The notes under the pieces are model-generated. The model did not search any database. It saw only the letters and a list, made by a program, of their open reading frames with translations, and was not told the origin of the DNA. A program made the translations under genes and the position numbers. A stretch of 64,000 nucleotides of DNA from Prunella strophiata (lineage: Eukaryota; Chordata; Aves; Passeriformes; Prunellidae), in NCBI GenBank assembly GCA_036583965.1, contig JAZBQD010000001.1:19004608-19068607 (forward strand). Direction: 5' to 3'. Shown here piece by piece: positions 24,226-38,110 of this stretch. The number at the start of each line of letters is the position of its first letter. Position 1 is the first letter of the stretch.

Positions 24226-25139
24226 TGAGCAGAGCTGTGGTGTGTGACAGATGCTGGAAGAGATGAACACTGAAACTGTGAACAATTTTGGCAGCCAAAG
24301 CAAAACTGGCAAATGTTTGGCTCCACCATAACATTTCCAGCTCTCCCTGGCACTTCCAGGCACGCAGAGCAAAGATCAGCTCTGATTTTATTGACCTGTG
24401 CCACCCCTCAAGTCTCAGAAACCCTCTTTTATTTTTATTTTATTCCCCACTCTGCCCTCAGCACCCTTTTAAGGAGGATGGGAAATCCCTCTGCTTTGGT
24501 TCCTTTGAAAGAGCTCAGCTGCACAAAGGGCTGGCTGCTTTCATCTCCAAACTTTATTTTTGTGACATAAATAGTGAGGATTCACCTCTTGTATCTCCTC
24601 ATCCCCTCTTCAAAATTCTGTTTTATCTCCACGAGCACCTCTCGTATCACAGGACAGATATGGAGAGTGCCTGAAAATCACACTGGAAAGGAAAAGGAGG
24701 CTTTTTTTTTTCTTTTCAAAGGAATAAAAAAGTCTTATGTCAAAGGAATTAAAAAGTCTGGCTGCAGAGGTGAGGGACAAAGGAGCAGAAGTGCTGAACA
24801 CGAGCTCTGAGCAGGATTTTGCACTTTGGATCAGTCCCAAGGTCGCAGTGCTCATTCCCTGGGAGGAATGGGAAGGGAGCTCCCCACTGCTGGGCATTCC
24901 TGCAGCTGTGTGTCCTTGTGAGCACATGAAATACTCCTCAGCCTGGGCAGAGGGATGGCCCTGGCCAGAAATCAGCTCTGATAATCCAGCTGGGGGACTT
25001 TGTGCCAGGTAGAGACGTTGGAGAGGGGCTGGGCACAGCTGCCCGAGGTGTGGCTTTGCCCTTGGCTCTTGGCAGTGCTCAAGCAGGATTTTCCTGGTGT
25101 TCCTGTGCATGAGTAACCTGGAGATACTGGGCTTCTCTG
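24226..25139. other. No gene seen
   Basis: A minus-strand frame at 24610-25146 is long (178 codons) but shows no domain and a random-looking composition. The rest is unique-looking. Confidence 0.35.
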
Positions 25140-25345
25140 CTGTCATGGAATTGTTGAATCATTTGGGTTGGAAAATCCATGGAGTCCAGCCATTCCCCAG
25201 CACTGCCAAGGCCACCAGTGCCCCGTGTCCCCAAGTGCCACCTCCACAGGCCTTTAAATCCCCCCAGGGATGGAGACTCCACCCCTGTGTTCTGTGGATT
25301 TTGGCCACAAGTGCCCAGGAGCCTCCAGGGCTGCAGGAGATCCCT
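25140..25345 (-). mobile_element. CR1-type LINE 3' end
   Basis: It begins TCATGGAATTGTTGAATCAT, then TTTGGGTTGGAAAATCCATG and CAGGGATGGAGACTCCACC. Minus orientation, about 200 bp left of the (AT)n tract. Confidence 0.65.
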
Positions 25346-25568
25346 GAGCAGAGCAAGGAGAAAATGGAGCAGCAGCACCTCAGTGACCATTTCTGCTCAC
25401 CCCAAGGGATCCTGGTGTTTGCAGTCTTTGCTGAAACATTGGCTTTGATCTTCCTGCTTGGGCCAGCAGGCAGCTAAACCCAAAACAGGCTTTTGTGTCC
25501 TCAAAACAATCTGGGAATTGAGGTGTGCACCCAATTCAGAGCAAAATGAAATTTGCTGTCCACATTAA

Positions 25569-28400
<2,832 letters not shown>

Positions 28401-28491
28401 TATAGCTCCATATAAAGTGACAGCAAGTTCTCCTTCCCAGTTCAGTCATATACAACAATCCTTTTCCAGCCCCAGAACCAAAGGAAACCAT

Positions 28492-28768
28492 TGTAGCTTC
28501 AGGCCCAAAAAGTGTAAAAACAGCAAATTGAGGGGAGCAGTCTGGGAGGATGGGACTGCATCACCTGGAGCTGGAATTGGACAATTAACCCCAGCATGGA
28601 AATGGACCAGAACTTATAAAAGTGGGATAAACCTGTGACTCATTGTCCATCTTGGGTGGAGCCATGGTTGGGCTCGTGTACTGCCCAAGGTGTGTCCTGT
28701 GAAAGCCTTTTAATAAATCCCTGCTTTATTCCTTTAACTCTGCTCCAGGCAGACTCCCAAGGCATCAC
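28492..28768 (+). mobile_element. LTR, family C, first tandem copy
   Basis: It begins near TGTAGCTTCAGGCCC, has TATAAA at 28615-28620 and AATAAA at 28712-28717, and ends near GGCATCACC. The next copy follows directly. Promoter-like and polyadenylation-like signals in this order support an LTR. Confidence 0.65.
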
Positions 28769-29043
28769 CTAAAGCCTCAGGGCCCAAAAAGTACAAATAA
28801 AAGTGAGTTTTTGGGGAGCAAAGTGGGGGTAAATGACTTCATTACCTGGAGCTGTAATTGGAGGATTAACCCCTGATATGTAAATGGACCAAACTTATAA
28901 AAGTATTAAAAAATTATGACCATGGTCCATTTTGGGACGCTTTGCCCCAAAATGTACCTGAAAGCCCTTCATTAAATACACCCACTTTTATTCCCTTAAT
29001 CCTGTCTGGCCTCTGTTTTTAAGTGAGCCTGAAAATGGCATCA
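28769..29043 (+). mobile_element. LTR, family C, second tandem copy
   Basis: It aligns head to tail with the preceding copy (shared CAGGGCCCAAAAAGTA, ATTACCTGGAGCTG and ACTTATAAAAG) with visible divergence. TATAAA is at about 28896 and ATTAAA at 28971-28976. It ends near GGCATCA at 29043. Tandem LTRs without internal sequence suggest unequal exchange or a local duplication. Confidence 0.65.
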
Positions 29044-32000
29044 AGGAGAGAGCCCCAGCTTGTGCCAGAGGGGGTCAGATTGGAGATTTGGGAAAGTTTG
29101 CCCCCAGAAAAATGGTGGTGAAGCATTGGAACTGGGAGTCACCATCCCTGGAAATGTCCTGAATGCTGTGGCACCTGGGGACATGGGTAAAGGTTGGACT
29201 CAATTATCCTGGAGAGCTTTTCCCACATTAAAATTCCATGATTCTCTGATAACCTGCCCTGCCCAGCCTGGTGGGTTTGGGAAACCTTGTGACCTCCTGC
29301 CAGGGCTGTAATTAAAAGCTAATGAGCAGAGGCTGGGCTGATGTGAAGGGATTGGGATGGAGAAAGTGCAGGAGGTTTGGACACATCCATGAACCCAGAT
29401 CCCACATGGGCTGAAGGTTCCTGGGCTGAAATAAATTCTTGCCTGCTAATCCTGCAGTTAGCTGTGTAGTAAACTTCTGTTCCTTAATACTTCTGTAAAA
29501 ATTTCCTCTGGATGAGGCCAGACAGGAATTTTCTGCCTAAACTAGATCAGAAATCTGGGTGTTCCTCTGCCAGTGTCTGGTCACCTCCACAACTGCCTAT
29601 TTAAAACTCTGCTCCAATTTAGAACTCTGCTCCAGTTGTATTTCCTTTTAAAATAGCAGCAGTCCCTCACATGCAATAAATTTGACAGGGAAAACCTTCC
29701 CAAATCCCACTGAAGCTGCTGCTTGGATGGGTCAGGTGCATTTGTAGGAAAAATAAATCTGAGTGTGGCCATCCATGGGCAGATGAGGATGGCTGAGCTC
29801 ATCTCCTGACTGGAGCTGTCTCTGCCCTGCAGGAAGAATTTGGTGCAGGCAGGACTGGCTCCTTTCTTTTCAAATAAAGGAGCAGCTCCTGCAGTTTTCC
29901 TCCAGGACAGGAGTGGGTTTGTGGAGGGTTTGATTCCCACAGGGCTGAGCTTTGTGGGCACGTGGCCCTGATCCCAAATCCTGCTCCCTCTCCTTTTCCC
30001 CAGCTTGTTCCCAGATCATTCCCTGCTGTAATTCCATGGCTCTTGTGGTCAAACCCTTCAGAATTGTCCCCAATTTTTGCCAAAATCCTTCCAGTTCCTC
30101 AATAAGGTACTGGTAATAATAGACTCAACCCCAAATACAATACCCTCAATGTATTATTTTGGGGAAGTGAATTATTTCCCTCCTCTCAATTTAAAGATTG
30201 AAAAGGCAGCTATAATGTGCTTTATGCTACAACAAATACAGTGACAATGTTTTGAAGTTCTGTTCAAATAGATGTTGTGAGAGACAGACTCCAGTAGGAA
30301 AATTCCCTTTCTATGCTGTTCTTGAACAGAGCCATTATTGCAAAATATTCAGGTAGTGCATATGCAGGGAGAAATCACAGCAGAAAAAAAAAAAAAAAAA
30401 GAGTAAAAAACCCCATAAGGGGGAATAAACATAATAAAAAGAGCTGTTGGCAAGGAATGAAAAGGAGAATCCCTCTCACATTTTATCTAATACAGCAGTA
30501 CAAGTTAATTTCTGCTCGAGGCACTGGCAGGTAAGGATGTGTTATGGAAATCAGTTGTAAATTGAAGCAATTTTCCTGGAAGAAAAGGGAAGCAGGGCAT
30601 CCAGGGGAGATCACTCAATGGAATGGAAGTGAGCTGGCTGTACCCTGCACTGGGGCTGAAGCAGCCTGGCCATCACCTGTGATCTATTTCTTGAAGAAGA
30701 AATAAGTCTGGAGCCAAATCAGACAGGCTTGTGTAATTTCCCTCTGGCAGCCTCACTTAATTTTATCTCTCAGAACTGCCTGGCTGCACCTCCTGCACCC
30801 CCTAATTGATCTTGTTTCTGTCTGACACTGAGCTCAGTTTAGGGGGTGGCATTTTGGCAGCCTCCAGCTGTCATTGCCATGTCTGCAACAGCACAAGGCT
30901 GAGGGCTTGAAAGAAAATGCTCTTTTCATGGCAGCTGATTCTTTTTTAAATCCCTAAATAAAACAGTCTGTGCAAACAGAAGGAATCTCCTGCAGCTGAT
31001 CTAATTGACTGGAATCAAACTCAAATATTTTGAGTGGTAACCTGCAGCTGGATAACCTCTGGATCTTTGTGAAACAACAATTCTAGAATGAAAACTGGAT
31101 TTGGTCAGATTTCTCCTTTATTTCCTGTATCTTCTTTTATTTTTCATCCTTTATTCTTATGTGTTTGGGTAGGATTTGCCAGACTTTCACTGAGTTTAGT
31201 CAGACTTTCCAGCAGCTTTTACAGCTCTGCAGTCACCCATGACACATCAGGACTTAATCACTGAAAAAAGCCCAAACAAACAAAAAAAATCCAGAGGAGA
31301 GTTGCACAGAGCTTCCCACTTTTCAGGAGATCCCTGGAAACTGATGAGAACACAAATGAATTCCAGCAATTTCCAAGCTTTTGTCATGTATTTTAGAAAG
31401 TTATAAAGTGAAATGATTCCTCTGTGCTGTGGTAAATTTGGAAAGCCTTCCTTGGGTGTTGCTGGCCTTGCTGGCTGCCAGCAGTTGGGTAAATCCTGAC
31501 ATTCCAGACTCCCTGGGCGTGGTTCTTCCTGAGCCTGGCTCAACCTCTTGACTTGGACCAGTCAAAGCTGTGCCCAAACCTCCTCTGCCAGGCATTTTAC
31601 CCCTAGCTGGTTCCTCTCTAAGACAAATCACTCAAACAGCTCAGGAAGGCTCTGAGGAGCCTGGTTATTAAATAACTTTTGCATTCTGCCATCCCCAGAG
31701 CCTGAGGAGTGGCTGCAGTGATTTATTGCTCTATTAAGGCTGGGAAAGAGCCACCCTGGCTGGGCACTCCATTCACAGGGCACTGCCAGAAATTACATTC
31801 CTTTGTCTTTCATCTTTATGCTTGGAAATGTCTTTGAATGTTGTGGTTTCTAGAGAAATAAGTTGGTGGTTTTTGTTGTTTTTGTTGGTTTTGGTTTTGT
31901 TTGTTTGTTTTTTGTAAAGGCTGTTGCTGATCTGCTTTTCAACAGCCACTGATAAAAGTCAGCCTGGGCCACTGCTGAAAATACTCCCCAAGTTCTTGGC

Positions 32001-32351
32001 TTTGATTTACCCTTCAGGGATTGTCCTTCTTTCCCCACTCCCAAATATGACAATGCCATTTGAGAAATGCACGTGGGGTGCACAGCAGAGCCCCCAGGCA
32101 GGGCACAGCTGCTTTGAAATCATGCTGTGATTCTAAGGGATGTTTAGAACTCCTCTTGTTGATGTCTGAAATGTTGGAATGGAGAAAGCTCAGCACTTTG
32201 CTCTTCCATAGCACTGGAAATCCATTTATTTAAGGATATCAGCAAAGGAAATGCATCTCCTGCCTTAGGAGGACAGGAATATAAATGAATTTGAATATGA
32301 AGAGAGAACATATGGAATCCTAGGAAGCATTTTTCCTATTTCAATTATATA

Positions 32352-32582
32352 TGGAATAGAATGATTGAACAACCTGGTTTGGGTGGGAAGGGACTTTAAA
32401 TCCCACCCAGTGCCACCCCTGCCATGGCAGGGACACCTTTCCACTGTCCCAGGTGCTCCCAGCCCCAGTGTCCAGCCTGGCCTTGGGCACTGCCAGGGAT
32501 CCAGGGGCAGCCACAGCTGCTCTGGGCACCCTGTGCCAGGCCCTGCCCACCCTGCCAGGGAAGGATTTCTTTAGCAAGTAAT
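32352..32582 (-). mobile_element. CR1-type LINE 3' end
   Basis: GGTTTGGGTGGGAAGGGACT, GCCATGGCAGGGACACC and GTCCAGCCTGGCCTTGGGC in minus orientation. Very similar to the copies at 33583 and 3705, so the same subfamily. Confidence 0.75.
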
Positions 32583-33582
32583 ACAAAACATTATAATAAT
32601 GCTGATTATAGAGGCTAAGAATTAATTTCCAGTCAGTTCTTCTCATTCTAGATACCTGCCTGACAGAACCAGTGGGGGATGTGGGGAAACCCCAAATTTA
32701 GATTATTGTTAAAGCATCACTTTCCTTCAGCAGCTGTGGAAGGAAACTCACAAATCCAGCACTCACTGATTTTGTTCATCCCTAAATAACTGATGGGGAG
32801 AGTTGAGATCACTTTTTGTAAATGTTCTCTCAACACTTGATAAATGATAAGCACAAAACCCCAAACCTGGTGTGGGAAAACCCAACACCACCACTGCAGG
32901 CCATGCAGAGAACTGAAACCCTTCAGTGATACCAGAGTGCTGGGAGTTAATTTCATTAATTCTAATTAAAATCGATCTGGTGGCAACACCCAGGCCCTGG
33001 CACTGGGCTGTGGGAGCTGCTTCAGACAAAGGCAGGGCACAGTCCCTGGACTGCAGCCAGCCTGGATCCTCCTCTGCCATCAGCTCCCCAGGGCAGGATT
33101 CCACCTTTCCCACAGAGCCCAGTTAAAATCAGCCAGAGCTGCCCACATGGCTCAAGGTTTGGGGCTCCAGCCAGCTACAACCACTTAGAAATGATTTTAT
33201 TTATTTATCATTATTTACTCGTCTAAAAATCACTTCTGTTGTTCTGCTGTGACTGCAATAAGATAAGATGGAATGGTTTGGGATTTTGTACTTGTTATGT
33301 AACAATGGCAATCCATGCTCCACCTCTTGCTGGGAATGCTGCTGTGCTCAGGGTTTCATGAGAACAGGAATGGAATGGAATCCAGTCAAACATGGGGGCT
33401 GGTTTGTGCAACACAGCTCTGCCACCGTGGGAATTCAGGTGTTTCTGCAGGTGCAATTTCAGGAATAAATCAGGCTGGGGAAGAGCCTAATTTATTAGGC
33501 TGGAGATTTAGATCTGCTGTGCTGGGACATCTCACAACAGCCTACCAAGAAATGAAATTATTTCTTAAAGAAACTTAAAATC

Positions 33583-33804
33583 CCAGATTGGTTTGGGTCG
33601 AGAGGGACCCTAAATCACCCAGTGCCACCCCTGCCATGGGCAGGGACACCTCCCACTGTCCCAGGTGCTCCCAGCCCCAGTGTCCAGCCTGGCCTTGGGC
33701 ACTGCCAGGGATCCAGGGGCAGCCACAGCTGCTCTGGGCACCCTCTGCCAGTCCTTATATCCAATTTAAATCCATATCTCATATTTTAAATTACTTGACC
33801 TGCT
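33583..33804 (-). mobile_element. CR1-type copy, left arm of an inverted pair
   Basis: A CR1 3' end (GATTGGTTTGGGTCGAGAGG onward) plus about 50 bp of A/T-rich sequence. The whole unit is the inverted counterpart of 34591-34800, including the non-core tail. Confidence 0.75.
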
Positions 33805-34352
33805 CATATTTTTGGTAGCTTTCTTTTGAGTGGCTTTTCTCCCTTTCCCATGTGTCACCAGCATTATTGCTCTGAACTTGATGAGGCAGCAAGGCAGATA
33901 AAATAAGTGCAAGCCCTTGATCCTTGCAGCAGCTTTCAGGTTTATCTACCCTTGGGTGTTGTTTTGTGTGTTTTGTTCTTTTTCCTGCAGCAGCCTTCAA
34001 ATATTCCTCTATCAAAACTAATTCAGTAGCAGGTAGCAAAATGTTTAAAGTCAAAACAATAAATTAACATCATGAAATTAAACAAAAAAAAAAAAACCCA
34101 AAACCCTGGAAGGTGAATTAGGTTTGTAAATCCCTTAATTAAGTGATGAGTGTTGCTTTTCTGTTCCTCACTGAACTTCTGAAAATCAAAGTCAATTTGA
34201 CAGAAAGATCCCATTTTGTGGTTTTTTCCCTTGTTCCAAGGTGCAGGCCAAGATCACAGGTGGTAAGTTGTTATTGTCAGGTTTCTGTGCTTTTTGGGGG
34301 TCTTGTTTATACCACTTAAATCCCCCACTTAAATTCTTGTTCTCAGTTAAAT

Positions 34353-34589
34353 ATTGTAAGATGGATACGTCCATCAGCAACATGAGTAAGATCTTAGACT
34401 TGGGATGGATACTGGGAAGGAATTCCTCCCTGTGAGGATGGTGATGCCCTGGAATGGGTTTCCAAGGGAGGTTGTGGCTGCTCCTGGATCCCTGCAAGTG
34501 TCCAAGGCCAGTCCAATTCCTTCCCAGCATCCAACCCAAAGCTGACATCTTCTTACTCATGCCACTGATGGACGTATCCATCTTACAAT
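34353..34589. repeat. Foldback: 40-bp inverted repeats around a CR1 fragment
   Basis: The left arm (34353-34393, ATTGTAAGATGGATACGTCC...) and right arm (34548-34589) are reverse complements over about 40 bp with only a few mismatches. The roughly 155-bp loop holds a plus-oriented CR1 fragment (GGTTGTGGCTGCTCCTGG). It lies inside CLRN3 intron 1, so the CLRN3 transcript could form a hairpin here. Confidence 0.8.
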
Positions 34590-34590
34590 A

Positions 34591-34800
34591 GTTTAAGTAA
34601 TTTTGAAATATGAGATGTGGATTTAAATTAGATGTAAGGACTGGCACAGGGTGCCTAGAGAAGCTGAGGCTGCCTCTGGATCCTTGGAAGTGTCCAAGGC
34701 CATGTTGGAGCAGTGTGGGACAGCAGGAAGGTGTGGGAAGGGGTGGGAATGGATGGGATTTAAGCTCCCTCCAAACCCAAACCAGTCTGGGATGCTCTGA
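34591..34800 (+). mobile_element. CR1-type copy, right arm of an inverted pair
   Basis: The plus-oriented counterpart of 33583-33804. Both contain AGATGTAAGGACTGGCACAG-like tails and the CR1 3' blocks. It ends with AACCCAAACCAGTCTGGGAT, about 30 bp from the CLRN3 splice donor. Confidence 0.75.
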
Positions 34801-34827
34801 TCCACTTCCAGCTGTGCCAGCACTTAC

Positions 34828-35056
34828 CTTGGAAGGTGGTTTTGGACACCTGGAGTCCTGCATCCACAAACTGCTCACAGGTGCCACGGAAGAGGCCGTA
34901 GGTGAGGCTGATGGTGATGGAGGAGCCGGTGCGCGAGAAGCGAACCTCGCTGCTCACCCACTGCGGGGTCGCCAGCACCACGCAGATCACCACAAAGGAG
35001 CTCACACAGGTACAAAAAGAAGAGGCAAAAAAGGAGGTTTTCTTCCTGGATGGCAT
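34828..35056 (-). CDS. CLRN3: Clarin-3 (CLRN3), coding exon 1
   Basis: This exon encodes the first 76 residues of a four-transmembrane clarin-family protein (claudin/PMP22-like fold, plasma membrane). Seen: ATG at 35056-35054 with A at -3; a basic N-terminus (RKK, residues 4-6); a hydrophobic segment at about residues 8-30, the expected first transmembrane helix; the family-like stretch ATPQW (29-33); a short extracellular loop; and YGLFRG at 53-58, which I recall as diagnostic of clarin-3. The frame runs to FQ plus one base at 34828, followed on the minus strand by GTAAGT (34827-34822), a textbook donor leaving phase 1. Known: clarins are usually three-exon genes, so exons 2 and 3, carrying helices 2-4, should lie at lower coordinates; I could not recognise them there. 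No stop or frameshift interrupts the exon. CLRN1 or CLRN2 is less likely, because their N-termini as I recall them differ. Human synteny (CLRN3 minus, PTPRE plus) agrees with the CpG island to the right. Confidence 0.85.
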
Positions 35057-35184
35057 CTTTCCCCAGATTTTCCCCCAGTTCAGAGGATTTGGCTCCCTTT
35101 AGTCCCGTGTACCATGAGGGTGATTCCTCCTCGGCGCTGTCCGAGCACGAAGTCGTTCTGGTAAACTTTAGACAAGCAGCAGTG

Positions 35185-35193
35185 GCAATAAAA
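35185..35193 (-). promoter_or_regulatory. CDX-like site in CLRN3 promoter
   Basis: The minus strand reads TTTTATTGC, close to the CDX1/CDX2 consensus (TTTATTGC). It lies between the DR1 site and the CLRN3 start. The short AT-rich motif is weak evidence alone; its proximity to the DR1 site would fit an intestinal promoter. It might instead be a degenerate TATA-like element. Confidence 0.25.
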
Positions 35194-35205
35194 ATGTAAA
35201 ATAAT

Positions 35206-35218
35206 TGAACTTTGCCCT
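35206..35218 (-). promoter_or_regulatory. DR1 (HNF4-type) site upstream of CLRN3
   Basis: On the minus strand this reads AGGGCAAAGTTCA, two nuclear-receptor half-sites with one-base spacing (AGGGCA-A-AGTTCA). That fits the HNF4A/PPAR DR1 consensus. It lies about 150 bp 5' of the CLRN3 ATG, in the expected proximal promoter. CLRN3 is, from general knowledge, an epithelial gene of gut, kidney and liver, which is where HNF4A acts. The motif is seen; occupancy and function are inferred. Confidence 0.5.
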
Positions 35219-36390
35219 GGGGAAAAGGTGCTGCCATGGTGACAACCAAAGCAGCCTGACAAAGGCTGCTGGAATTGTCCATGGGTGATTTATGGTCCTT
35301 GCCAAAGCGTCGCTCCCCAGATCCCAGCTCTGGGCTCATCCAGAGCCTGGCTCTGGCAAGTTCCCAGCTCCTCCTGGGACAGTTCTGGGATTCCTTGCTC
35401 CTTCCTCTTCAAATCCTGACAGCCAGGCTGGAATCTGCCAATCTCTATCTAATCTCTCTCTAATATGTTATGATAAAGTTGTAAAATCTCCATTCAAACT
35501 GCCTAAGGAGCTACCCAACCATCCCTTTGGGAAACCTCTTAAATTCTTTAAATTTCAGAAAACGTGGTGTTGGTCTTGGGTTTTGGTGGTGTGAGGAGGT
35601 TTTGTCTACTGTCAATAGATTATTTTCTAAGAAAGACCTCTAATTCCTAATTAAATTCCACATATTTTTAAAGAATAAGCTCCTTCCCTTTTGCTTTTTG
35701 TCAGGGAGGAAACAAATACCTTCGAGCAGGGCTTCATTTCAGGGAAGTAGTGGATATGTACAGGGAGAAATCCTGGAAAAATCTATTCTGGACTATAGAA
35801 ACCAAGGGAATATATTAATTTTTTTGATCCCCAGCTGACCTAAACAGTGACCAGAGAACACAATTTCAAACAGAACCTTCATTGCTTAAGGAAAAGACTG
35901 GAGCCAAATTTCAAGAATTTGAGATTAACTCCATCCCCATTATTTTGGCTGGAAACCTGGAACATAAATTAATAATTTATTGTCAGTGTAGAGTAATAGA
36001 GGTTCCATTAGCTTTTATTTCTATTAATTATAATGTCATTATCCCACTTAATACTGAAGCCCTGCTCCTGGATCATCCAGAGCTTTTGAATTAACCTTTA
36101 GGGCACAATCTGCTTCAGTCAGCCTGTGGAGTTCTTGTCCTGAAGCTTCCCTGCTTCTTCCTGGGATGACAGGGAGAGATTCCTGAATTTTTTATGGATT
36201 TGAATAGCCAGGAATTTCTCAGGAGGATTAAATACCTGGGAAAATATTAATTCTGCAATGCAGCGTTATTGAGCTGAAATTTTTCTGGTTTTATTTTTTT
36301 TGATCCCAAACTTTTAAGCAGTAATTAGATTTGAAATCCATGGATTTTATTTCTATAGTCTTGTGATTCTTATTTTATTTTTCAAACTAC
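35219..36390. other. CLRN3 upstream region, no gene seen
   Basis: The far upstream flank of CLRN3. No CpG island lies at this promoter, consistent with a tissue-restricted gene. No repeat was recognised. Confidence 0.4.
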
Positions 36391-36577
36391 TTGAGACTTT
36401 GATGATATCTTTGAGGTTATTATTTATAGGAGTATATAAATATAATTTTTAAAAATTAAATTTTATTCCTAAATAATCAGAATGTCTCATTAGCATAGTG
36501 GAAATCAGTCAGGATTTGATTGAAGCTCTGAGGAATAAAGGGAAATTTCTTACCCTGCATAAAATAATAAGAAACCT
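36391..36577. repeat. Direct duplication, left copy
   Basis: About 187 bp, beginning TTGAGACTTTGATGATATCT, is repeated with modest divergence at 40679-40864. It does not resemble a known CR1 or LTR. Confidence 0.8.
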
Positions 36578-37589
36578 GCCTCACTTTCTGCCCAGTACCC
36601 AGTTAAACTTTAACCACAGAAATGTGGGGAGGCTGTTTGGCTGATCCACCTCTCCAGGTTCATTAATCCAACAGTTCTGTTCTCCACAGGACATAGTCCA
36701 AGACTTTATAATCCAAGGATGTTTTCTAATAAACTGAGCTGAAAGCTGCCCTCCTGCCACCAGCAGTGCCACATGTCCTTATGAAATATGGTTTAAAAGA
36801 TTCAGTATTTAAGAACTGATGTTTGTCTTGGTAAAAACTTCCAGGGAATTATTTTTCAGCTCCTTCAACATTGATGAATTGAGCACACAGCCCTTTAAAA
36901 GTACAGAATAGCAGAGACTCAGAGCATGTGAATAGCCTGGAGTTCCTTCCTTGCAATCTGACTCAATTATATTTAGTTTTTGGTGACTCAGCTCAAATTG
37001 TTATGGCTCAAATCATTGAAACTCTCCTGTGGCTCAGGGAATTGCTCTGTAAATGAAACCATAATTTGCTTTTTTCTTGCTTGTCACCTTGAGGTTCATT
37101 CTCTGCCTAGGCTATGATTCCTTGTCTTGTTTTTATTTTCCTCACAGTTACCTGTAAAAACATCACAAACCCTGGAATTAAAGCTGCAGTTTGACAGGAC
37201 ACACCTCATCTTGAGAGAGAAAGGAGAATGGATTGGTTTCCTCTGACTCAGAGAAAATATTTCCTGGTCAGCACCTCCTCAACTCTGCCCCCACTGATCC
37301 TGACTCAGCCCTGCACAGCAGCCACAGAGAAAAATCAGATTATTTGTTATGAACCAGGGGGGCAGCAGAGAGATCTGCAGTCCTTTGCTGCATAAAATTA
37401 CCCCTCATTTTTAAATCTTGCTGATGTGTTTCCTTTCTGTTTAAATCAGTTTGCTTTAAGCCAAAAATACAAAAGAAAAGTTTTTAAATGCAAACTTGTC
37501 ATGCACATCAATTCTTTAATGTTGCAAACACATTCTTACATGGGAAAAAAAAAAATCCTATGATGGTTTGATGACCAGAGATCCAGAAA

Positions 37590-37775
37590 GAGCAGAGATT
37601 AGGAAGGGATTTTTCCCTTTGAGGGTGCCCAGAGCAGCTGTGGCTGCCCCTGGCAGTGCCCAAGGCCAGGCTGGAGCACCTGGGACAGTGGAAGAGTCCC
37701 TGGCAGGGGTGGCACTGGGTGGGATTTAAGGTCCTTCCCAACCCAAACCATGCTGGGATTCTGGGATGTTCTCCC
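37590..37775 (+). mobile_element. CR1-type LINE 3' end
   Basis: GTGCCCAGAGCAGCTGTGGC, CAAGGCCAGGCTGGAGCACC and TTCCCAACCCAAACCATGC in sense order. Confidence 0.75.
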
Positions 37776-37799
37776 AAGAACATCCTCTGGATATTTCAG

Positions 37800-38110
37800 T
37801 TTTTATTTTAGATAAATTGTAGATTATGTAAAAGAAGTTTATTAGATTAAATATTAGGGTGGATTAAATATTAGGATTTATTTAGATTTATTTATTCATT
37901 ATTTTATTATTTATTGGTTTATTTTTATTTGGTTTTAATTTCTAATTTTGTTTATTATATTATTTATTGCTTATTATTTATTTTTTAATTTGTTATTTTT
38001 ATTAATTTATTATTTATTTATTTATTTATTGGATTACATACTAGGATTTATTAAAAATACTATTTTTAATATTTAGGGGAAATAGAGTATTTTTAAAAAG
38101 TGATTTAATA
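37800..38110. repeat. A/T-rich simple sequence (TTTATT words)
   Basis: TTATTTATTTA and related words, without a fixed period. No gene seen. Confidence 0.7.

Larger units (their letters stand above)
29046..34827 (-). other. Putative CLRN3 intron 1 and sequence to its left
   Basis: This stretch lies downstream of the CLRN3 exon 1 donor. From 32352 to 34800 it holds CR1 copies and a foldback, listed separately. 29046-32350 is mostly unique-looking, with a short A-run at 30384-30401, a weak CR1-like patch near 29155-29250 and a GTTTT-rich patch at 31865-31915. I inspected the minus strand for a clarin exon (a hydrophobic helix or the tyrosine/lysine-rich C-terminus) and found none convincing. 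The intron's real 3' limit is therefore unknown. Confidence 0.4.

Noticed and set aside
1..25000. FOXI2 or NPS, neighbours in human 10q26
   Set aside because: No forkhead domain or neuropeptide S motif was seen; if conserved they lie further left.
34192..34887. Minus-strand frame of 231 residues overlapping the CLRN3 donor
   Set aside because: It runs through CR1 sequence and the foldback in a different frame from the clarin exon.
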